From the NCBI GenBank assembly GCA_030049955.1, contig JASIJX010000070.1:1-11181 (forward strand): a stretch of DNA of 11,181 nucleotides, in the 5' to 3' direction. The DNA is from Acidobacteriaceae bacterium. Lineage in GTDB: Bacteria > Acidobacteriota > Terriglobia > Terriglobales > Acidobacteriaceae. Position numbers and translations under genes: made by a program. Numbering within the stretch: position 1 is the first letter of the stretch; each line of letters starts with the position of its first letter. The notes beneath the pieces were generated by a model. The model did no database searches. It was not told where the DNA came from and saw only the letters and a list, made by a program, of their open reading frames with translations. Positions 6,843-11,181 of the stretch are shown in pieces.

Positions 6843-7612
6843 TTCTTCCCACCCCTGCGCAATATCTCCTACGCTTCGACGATCTCTGCCCCACAGTGCC
6901 GCAGGAGCGCTGGCAGCGTTTTCTGCCGCTGATCGCGGAATTTCATCTTCGCCCTATCCTAGCCGTCATTCCCGCGAACGCCGACCCCGAACTGGCCGCG
7001 GCTCAGTCTGCTGCTCCCGATCCGGAGTTCTGGAGCAAAATGCGCGCGCTTCAGGCCGCCGGCGCGGAGATTGCCATGCACGGCTACCGCCATCTGTGTG
7101 AAAGCAGGGGCCGCACGCTGGTGGGCATCGCGCGCCGTTCCGAATTCGCCGGCGTTCCGGAAACAACGCAGCGCGCATGGATCCGCGCCGGTCTCAATAT
7201 TCTGCGCAGCCACGGCCTGAACCCCAGAGTCTTCGTCGCGCCACGACATGGCTTCGACGCGCGCACGCTGCGCGCCCTGCGCGCCGAAGGCATAGAAATT
7301 CTTTCCGACGGCTTTGCCCGGATGCCGTTCCGGCGAGGTAGCGTCACGTGGATTCCGCAGCAACTCTGGGCGCCCAAAGAAAAATCCAGCGGCTTATGGA
7401 CGATCTGCCTGCATCCAGCCACTGCCAGCGACAGGGAAGTGGCCGAGCTCGGCGAATTTCTCCACCGCCGCGCCACGCAGTTCACCTCAGTTGAGCGGGT
7501 ACTAAAGGAATTTCCGCCCCGGCAGCTTTCGCCGCGTGAGAATCTCTATGCGGCTTACGCTCTCTGGCGCCGGCGCGCATCTACGATCCGGAAACGCATG
7601 CGGCACGCGTAG
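6839..7612 (+). CDS. Polysaccharide-deacetylase-like protein (DUF2334/WbmS-type, CE4-related)
   Basis: A 257-residue protein without a signal peptide. It starts YLLRFDDLCPT (9-19), which has the Asp-Asp motif (D14, D15) of the WbmS/DUF2334 branch of NodB-like deacetylases. The second motif HGYRH (81-85) supplies two His for metal binding. APRHGFD (134-140) and LHPA (191-194, H192) fit the later active-site strands. The expected reaction is removal of an N-acetyl group from a sugar, probably in the cytoplasm on a nucleotide-sugar or lipid-linked intermediate, since no export signal is visible. GTG at 6839 is chosen: AAGGAG (6826-6831) lies seven bases upstream and the GTG overlaps the previous TGA as GTGA, implying coupling. 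The open frame extends far upstream but that part is a shadow of the flippase. It is the last gene of the operon, and its 3' end overlaps the convergent glycosyltransferase by 32 bases. Confidence 0.8.
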   Translation: MILPTPAQYLLRFDDLCPTVPQERWQRFLPLIAEFHLRPILAVIPANADPELAAAQSAAPDPEFWSKMRALQAAGAEIAMHGYRHLCESRGRTLVGIARRSEFAGVPETTQRAWIRAGLNILRSHGLNPRVFVAPRHGFDARTLRALRAEGIEILSDGFARMPFRRGSVTWIPQQLWAPKEKSSGLWTICLHPATASDREVAELGEFLHRRATQFTSVERVLKEFPPRQLSPRENLYAAYALWRRRASTIRKRMRHA

Positions 7613-8780
7613 CAGGCCGCGAATGGGCGGCCATCGCCTCCGTATAAAGCTGCTCCCAACGGTCCAGCACGGTTTCAATACCGAACTGTTCCACGGCGCG
7701 GCGCCGCGCATGGGCTCCAAGCGCCGCACGTTCGGTGACAGAAAGTTTCATCACTTCCCTCATTGCCGCTGCCAGCGCCTTCGGATCGTCGGGCGCAACC
7801 AGCCGGCCGGTTTGCCCATCGAGAACTGCTTCGCGCGTGCCTGGAATGTCCGTTGCGACGGCTGGTAGCCCTGCTGCCGCAGCCTCGAGCAGCACCATCG
7901 GCAGACCCTCCTGCCGCGATGCCAGCACGAACCCATCCGCAGCCTGCATCCATCGCGTTACATCGCTGCAGAAGCCCAGGAACCGGACGCGTCGGCTTAA
8001 CCCAAGCCTGTCGACAAGCGCCCGAAGCGCAACTTCCTGAGGCCCCGCGCCGGCAATCAGCAACCGCGCCGGCTCCGGCACGCCCGTCATCGCCTGCAGA
8101 AGCGTCGGAAAGTCCTTCACCGGCTCCAGCCGGCCGGCGGCCAGCCATAAAAATTCCTTGCCCACGCTTAGCTCTTCACGTACGGCCGCGCGGATCGATG
8201 CATCCGGTCGAAAAGCTTCCACATCCACGCCGTTGGGCACAATCTCCAGCTGCTCGGAATTGACCATCCCAGCTCCCAAATGTGCCTCGGCTGCGGCCCG
8301 GCTCACAGCCGTTACGCAGTCGGGCAGCCAGCGGCTTGCGCGGTAGCCGAGCCTGCGGCCCAAACTGCCCACAGCCGAGCTGTGCAGCGTGTCGATCACG
8401 ACAGGAACGACCGGAACCGTGGGGACAGCAGGAACGGCAGACCCATATTCACTGAAAACCGGCGCCCCCAGACGCGACCAGCGCGCGAACCACGCCGCAT
8501 GCGGCAGGTGCGCGTGAATCACGTCGGGTTGCTCGCGCCGCAGCCACTGCTGGAATCGCCACCACCCCCGCGGATCGACTAATCCCTTGCGCATGCCCAG
8601 GCTCAGAAAGTCGACGCCGGCATCCCGCAACTCGGCAGCCGCGGCCGCGCCTGTGCCCGAGAGCGCCACCACAGTGACGCGCCACGCGCGCCGGCGCAGA
8701 CCTTTGGCCAGCAGCATCGTCTGACGCTCGGCCCCGGCAATGCGGTCCAGCCCGGGAATCAAAAGTGCAATATGGCTCAC
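7581..8780 (-). CDS. Family-4 (GT-B) glycosyltransferase
   Basis: A 399-residue cytoplasmic or membrane-associated retaining glycosyltransferase. The N-terminal acceptor domain starts HIALLIPGLDRIAGAERQ (3-20), with the loop and Ala-Glu-Arg typical of the family, then DVIHAHLPHA (86-95). The donor domain carries VPNGVD (181-186), the phosphate-binding GRLEPVKD (216-223), IAGAGP (242-247) and the EX7E motif (E291 to E299 in EGLPMVLLE). The GTG start (8780-8778) is chosen because the previous minus-strand ORF ends in a TGA overlapping it (GTGA) and AGGGTGAG lies six bases upstream. The open frame continues upstream to 9221, but that part looks non-coding. Residues 107-128 contain an unusual run of Val-Pro repeats (see repeat at 8400). 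The last 10 codons overlap the deacetylase gene on the other strand. The sugar transferred cannot be told. Confidence 0.9.
   Translation of the reverse strand: MSHIALLIPGLDRIAGAERQTMLLAKGLRRRAWRVTVVALSGTGAAAAAELRDAGVDFLSLGMRKGLVDPRGWWRFQQWLRREQPDVIHAHLPHAAWFARWSRLGAPVFSEYGSAVPAVPTVPVVPVVIDTLHSSAVGSLGRRLGYRASRWLPDCVTAVSRAAAEAHLGAGMVNSEQLEIVPNGVDVEAFRPDASIRAAVREELSVGKEFLWLAAGRLEPVKDFPTLLQAMTGVPEPARLLIAGAGPQEVALRALVDRLGLSRRVRFLGFCSDVTRWMQAADGFVLASRQEGLPMVLLEAAAAGLPAVATDIPGTREAVLDGQTGRLVAPDDPKALAAAMREVMKLSVTERAALGAHARRRAVEQFGIETVLDRWEQLYTEAMAAHSRPATRAACVSGS
8400..8435 (-). repeat. Four imperfect 9-base tandem repeats inside the glycosyltransferase
   Basis: Read on the minus strand, the four units are GTTCCTGCT, GTCCCCACG, GTTCCGGTC and GTTCCTGTC. 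They encode VPA, VPT, VPV, VPV (residues 116-127) and are followed by another Val. The repeats lie where related enzymes usually go straight from the Gly-Ala/Val-Pro strand into the IDTLH strand, so they look like a local expansion, lengthening the loop or strand in the acceptor domain. Confidence 0.6.
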
Positions 8781-9076
8781 GCCTGTCTCACCCTGGCTAT
8801 AGCGCGCGGCGCCACTCGACGCCCCGTTCGATATCCCAGCCGGCGGTCCGTACCATGCGCAGTTGCATCGATGAGCTCCTCGTAGGCCTCGATCGCCCGC
8901 GTGAATGTGAGCTTGCGGGACGAGCTGCGAACGACTGGCCCAGGTTCTGTCTGCGGTCCCAACCGCAAGATCCGGATGGAGAGAAGCTTCTTGAGGAGAA
9001 ATCCAATGGCAAGAACCGGAAGCGCCAGAAGCAGAAGCGCCTCCGCCAAGACAAAATCGAGTGTGCGGCCCAACAT
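8777..9076 (-). CDS. Small membrane ORF of unknown function, coupled to the downstream glycosyltransferase
   Basis: A 99-residue ORF. Residues 9-29 form one strong hydrophobic segment (VLAEALLLLALPVLAIGFLL), followed by KK, a short basic region, then RAIEAYEELIDATA (60-73) and an Arg-rich tail. I do not recognise a family with certainty. The first half loosely recalls the membrane anchor and the Pro-Gly-Pro-Val that follows it in bacterial sugar-phosphate transferases (compare EPGPVV, 44-49), but the rest of that catalytic domain is absent. The second half recalls the C-terminal helix of family-4 glycosyltransferases. ATG at 9076 is chosen because GGGGGAG (complement of 9081-9087) lies four bases upstream. 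An in-frame TTG at 9091 would add five residues. Its TGA overlaps the next gene's GTG (GTGA), which supports real translation. It could be a genuine small membrane partner or a composite remnant left by a rearrangement. Confidence 0.5.
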   Translation of the reverse strand: MLGRTLDFVLAEALLLLALPVLAIGFLLKKLLSIRILRLGPQTEPGPVVRSSSRKLTFTRAIEAYEELIDATAHGTDRRLGYRTGRRVAPRAIARVRQA

Positions 9077-9324
9077 CCCACTCCCCCACAACCGTGCGCG
9101 GCTCCGTTAACGGCGCAGGAGCCGTCTGCGGGAAACCCGCTTCGCTGGTGAGGGACGCATTATCGAGAAAATAAGCCGGTAAAAGCCAGACCCCGATACA
9201 CCCACCGCTGCCCGAAAGCAAGCTGGTTTCCCCAAGGAAGAACGTTTGGGGGAATTACGTTCCGCTAAATCAACAAGAAACAATACTGACAGGAAACATC
9301 GGACTAAGTAAATGTGTCAAGGGG
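9077..9324. other. 248-base gap between minus-strand genes; more AT-rich, with several inverted repeats
   Basis: No convincing gene is seen. The gap holds a 9-pair hairpin with one G-U (9227-9235 with 9246-9254, ten-base loop), a 5-pair hairpin with a three-base loop (GCGGG at 9128-9132, CCCGC at 9136-9140) and a perfect 10-base palindrome CCGTTAACGG (9104-9113). On the minus strand a consensus-like TTGACA (complement of 9315-9320) stands just after the upstream glycosyltransferase stop, but no good -10 follows at 16-18 bases. None of the hairpins has a following T run in the minus direction, so no intrinsic terminator is claimed. The base composition differs visibly from the flanking genes between about 9240 and 9335. 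Confidence 0.4.
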
Positions 9325-10470
9325 TTAAATTGTCTTTGGAAAACCAGTGGCATCAGGCACGCCAACACGTCCCACCCGAACACGGCGGGATCTGCTGGCA
9401 GGGAGGACCTGTCGAGCCTGGTCCTTCGGGTCAGCCACAAACGGATGCCGGAACCGCATTCCGGGCTTGAGGGCGAGCAAAGCTTCTGTCAGTGCGCCGG
9501 CCAGTGACACAGCCGAGATTTCCGGCGCTATCCACGCGCCCGGGCAGCCGCGAAGCAGATCGACCACACCACCGGAGGCGGGCAGAGCCACCAGCGGCAG
9601 TCCGGCAGCCGCAGCTTCCAACAGCGCGTTAGGCATGCCTTCATGCCGCGAAGAGAGAACGAACAGCGAGGCGCCGGCGAAAAACCTATAGGGCCGGCTT
9701 ACATGTCCGGCAAACACAACCGCATCGTCGAGCCCCAGGCTCCGGCACCGCTGCCTCAGCCCACCATCCTCCGGCCCGGCGCCGGCAATCACCAGGTCCG
9801 CACGCGGGAACTCGCGGCGAATCTCGGCCAGCGCTTTGAGCAACAGATCGAATCCCTTTTCCGGCGCCAGCCGGCCAACGGCAAGCAGATGCGGTCCCGG
9901 ACCAGACCAGTTGTACGGCTTGTGCAGCCCGGCGCGGATTCCCTCAAAGTCAATCGGATTGGGCAGCACCGTAACCAATTCCGGACCGATCCCCACCTCG
10001 CCGGTCAGATCGTCTGCCATGGCCTGCGACTGGCAGATAATGCGGTCGGCCAGCGGATAAAGCAGCCGGTAGAGCAGCCGTGTGTAGAACGGCAGTCGCC
10101 CTGAGGCCAGAGCCGCCGAGACGGTGGCATTCTGCCGTATCAGCACGCGCGTCCCGCGCGGAAACAGCGGCCGCAGCAGCAACACCAGGAAATTCAGGTG
10201 CGCCATTCCTGAGAGAACCACGTCCGGCCGCAAACGACGCACCAGCGCGAGCAACCGCAACGCTCCGGCCCGCACCCGCCGGGCGCCGATTCCATGCACC
10301 GTCACCCACGGCGGCAACGGCTCGTCCTCTGCTTGAGCCTGTGTCACCAGCCCGAGGTGAACGTCGTACTTTTCTGGAGAAAGTCCTCGGGCCAGCAGAG
10401 CTGTCACCTGCTCCGCTCCGCCGCCGCCCAGATGTGGGATTACCAACAGCACCCGAATGCGCTGGTTCAT
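9325..10470 (-). CDS. Family-4 (GT-B) glycosyltransferase with an atypical C-terminus
   Basis: A 381-residue retaining glycosyltransferase. The N-terminal domain has the glycine-rich IPHLGGGGAEQ (11-21) typical of the family. The donor-binding domain has LPNPID (169-174), GRLAPEKG (199-206), IAGAGPEDGG (228-237) and the EX7E motif (E277 to E285 in EGMPNALLE), so both halves of the active site look intact. After about residue 346 the sequence stops resembling the family: the expected last amphipathic helix (a Tyr-Glu-containing helix that packs back on the N-terminal domain) is missing and is replaced by an Arg/Val-rich tail ending FPKTI. ATG at 10470 is chosen as the first Met before the first beta strand (RIRVLLVIP), with only a weak CGGGA about six bases upstream. 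The open frame extends to the window end but overlaps the divergent gene. Probably adds a sugar to the lipid-linked repeat unit; donor and acceptor are unknown. Confidence 0.88.
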   Translation of the reverse strand: MNQRIRVLLVIPHLGGGGAEQVTALLARGLSPEKYDVHLGLVTQAQAEDEPLPPWVTVHGIGARRVRAGALRLLALVRRLRPDVVLSGMAHLNFLVLLLRPLFPRGTRVLIRQNATVSAALASGRLPFYTRLLYRLLYPLADRIICQSQAMADDLTGEVGIGPELVTVLPNPIDFEGIRAGLHKPYNWSGPGPHLLAVGRLAPEKGFDLLLKALAEIRREFPRADLVIAGAGPEDGGLRQRCRSLGLDDAVVFAGHVSRPYRFFAGASLFVLSSRHEGMPNALLEAAAAGLPLVALPASGGVVDLLRGCPGAWIAPEISAVSLAGALTEALLALKPGMRFRHPFVADPKDQARQVLPASRSRRVRVGRVGVPDATGFPKTI

Positions 10471-10541
10471 GGGTTTTCCCGACAGTAGCTCACTTTTCGG
10501 GTACCCTTCACCCTTTTTGCGTAGCGCGAACCAGCCCAGCC

Positions 10542-10571
10542 ATTGTCCAGAAATGGTACAGTCGTTGCAAT
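10542..10571. promoter_or_regulatory. Candidate overlapping divergent promoters
   Basis: Rightward: TTGTCC (10543-10548), 17-base spacer, TGCAAT (10566-10571), each matching the sigma-70-type consensus at 4 of 6 positions. Leftward: TTGCAA (complement of 10565-10570), 17-base spacer, then GACAAT (complement of 10542-10547), also 4 of 6 each. The two would occupy the same DNA face to face. These are weak matches found by eye and remain tentative. Confidence 0.25.
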
Positions 10572-10583
10572 ATCTGAGATATT
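10569..10583. promoter_or_regulatory. Perfect palindrome AATATCT-G-AGATATT between divergent glycosyltransferase genes
   Basis: A 15-base perfect dyad (seven-base arms around a central G) in the 127-base divergent region, strikingly AT-rich against the GC-rich surroundings. It overlaps the proposed rightward -10 element and the proposed leftward -35 element, the position expected of an operator that controls both directions. No regulator gene is in the window. Confidence 0.45.
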
Positions 10584-10597
10584 CCCCCTCGAACCGC

Positions 10598-11181
10598 ATG
10601 CGCGATTCCGCAATGGGCCAGCCCGATCCGGCGTCACACCCGGCTCCGTCTATCGTCGTGGGTGTGACGCATCCGCAGACCTGCCTCATCCTCGGGCCCC
10701 GTCTGCGGGCGCTGCGCGAGGCCGGCTTTTGCGTCACGCTGGTGTGCAGCCCCGGCGAGCTTTTCGACCAGACTGCCGCCGCCGCAGACGTGGACGCAGT
10801 CCCGATCCCCATGAAGCGCGGCATCGCCCCGCTCCGGGATTTTGTTTCGCTGCTGCGTCTCTGTCGGCTTTTGCGCAGGCTTCGCCCGGATATCGTCGAA
10901 TTCAGCACCCCCAAGGCCGGCCTGCTGGGCACCATAGCCGCTGCGCTGTGCGGCGTGCGACGGCGAGTATATCTGCTGCGCGGCCTCAAGCTCGAAGGTG
11001 CAAGAGGCTTAAAGCGGCGGATGCTTCTCGCTTTCGAACGCCTCGCCTGCCGCTGCGCCCACGTTGTGCTGTCGAACAGCGCCAGTCTGCGCGCGGAGGC
11101 TCTTGCCCTGCGGCTTGCGCCTGAAGGCAAGTTGCACGTGCTGGGCTCGGGCAGCAGCATCGGCGTGGATATTGTCCGCTT
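10598..11181 (+). CDS. CapM/PglA-like family-4 glycosyltransferase, 3' end outside the window
   Basis: The frame runs off the right edge after 194 complete codons. The visible part is the N-terminal domain of a GT-B glycosyltransferase of the CapM/PglA-like type: VVGVTHPQTCLILGPRLRAL (20-39), then a strand with VTLVCSPG (46-53), RPDIVEFSTPKAGLLGTIAA (96-115), RRVYLLRGLKLEGARG (122-137), a helix with FERLAC (146-151), and VLGSGSSIGVD (181-191), where the family usually reads GSGSSNGVD followed by a Phe two or three residues on. The donor-binding domain would follow outside the window. The start is uncertain: ATG 10598 is used because the strand begins soon after, but ATG 10553 (15 residues longer) and ATG 10613 are in the same frame and none has a clear Shine-Dalgarno. 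The 18 or so residues before the first strand are polar and Pro/Ser-rich. It is transcribed away from the 10470 glycosyltransferase. Confidence 0.88.
   Translation, partial: MRDSAMGQPDPASHPAPSIVVGVTHPQTCLILGPRLRALREAGFCVTLVCSPGELFDQTAAAADVDAVPIPMKRGIAPLRDFVSLLRLCRLLRRLRPDIVEFSTPKAGLLGTIAAALCGVRRRVYLLRGLKLEGARGLKRRMLLAFERLACRCAHVVLSNSASLRAEALALRLAPEGKLHVLGSGSSIGVDIVR

Noticed and set aside
8781..9221. N-terminal extension of the 7581-8780 glycosyltransferase
   Set aside because: The extension has no family resemblance and overlaps the small ORF; the first beta strand starts right at the GTG at 8780.
10543..11124. 193-codon plus-strand open frame at the right end
   Set aside because: It is in a different frame from the open-ended glycosyltransferase starting at 10598, whose motifs are clear; this frame gives Arg/Ala-rich sequence without motifs.
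10471..11160. N-terminal extension of the minus-strand glycosyltransferase to near the window edge
   Set aside because: Ser/Arg-rich shadow of the divergent CapM/PglA-like gene; the family fold begins at the ATG at 10470.

Overview
The window looks like part of an exopolysaccharide, capsule or O-antigen-type locus from a GC-rich, didermic (Gram-negative type) bacterium. An outer-membrane export (OPX) domain, a chain-length regulator and a Wzy/WaaL-like enzyme all point to a two-membrane cell. Gene style and frequent GTG/TTG starts suggest Acidobacteriota, but this is an impression from reading and no search was run. I see no tRNA, rRNA, CRISPR array, transposase or plasmid function.

Layout. 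At the left edge is the 3' end of a DoxX-like membrane protein (to 356). It is followed by a nucleotide-sugar epimerase with a TTG start (492-1430). After a 250-base leader region with an inverted repeat and a two-part RNA hairpin comes a tight rightward operon of four genes. These are a chain-length determinant fused to a Wza-like OPX protein (1681-4236), a Wzy/O-antigen-ligase-like integral membrane protein (4239-5462), a MurJ/MviN-type flippase (5469-6842) and a small polysaccharide-deacetylase-like protein (6839-7612). Gaps are 2, 6 and -4 bases. The operon meets a leftward group head to head with a 32-base coding overlap: a family-4 glycosyltransferase (7581-8780, minus), a 99-residue membrane ORF coupled to it by a GTGA overlap (8777-9076, minus), and a second family-4 glycosyltransferase (9325-10470, minus). 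Across a 127-base divergent region carrying a perfect AT-rich palindrome, a third, CapM/PglA-like glycosyltransferase starts rightward and runs off the window (10598 onward).

How it works together (inference from families). The epimerase supplies a sugar nucleotide. The glycosyltransferases build a repeat unit on a lipid carrier, the MurJ-like protein flips it, and the Wzy/WaaL-like protein polymerises or ligates it. The fused chain-length/OPX protein sets length and links the inner membrane to the export channel, and the deacetylase trims N-acetyl groups. Within the window I see no bacterial tyrosine kinase domain and no intact initiating sugar-phosphate transferase.

Most unusual points: the in-frame fusion of a chain-length protein to an OPX protein with a signal-peptide-like segment, and a well-spaced internal ribosome site, exactly at the junction; the odd 99-residue ORF whose tail looks like the missing C-terminal helix of the upstream glycosyltransferase; a short expanded 9-base repeat inside a glycosyltransferase; and the palindrome between divergent glycosyltransferase genes.
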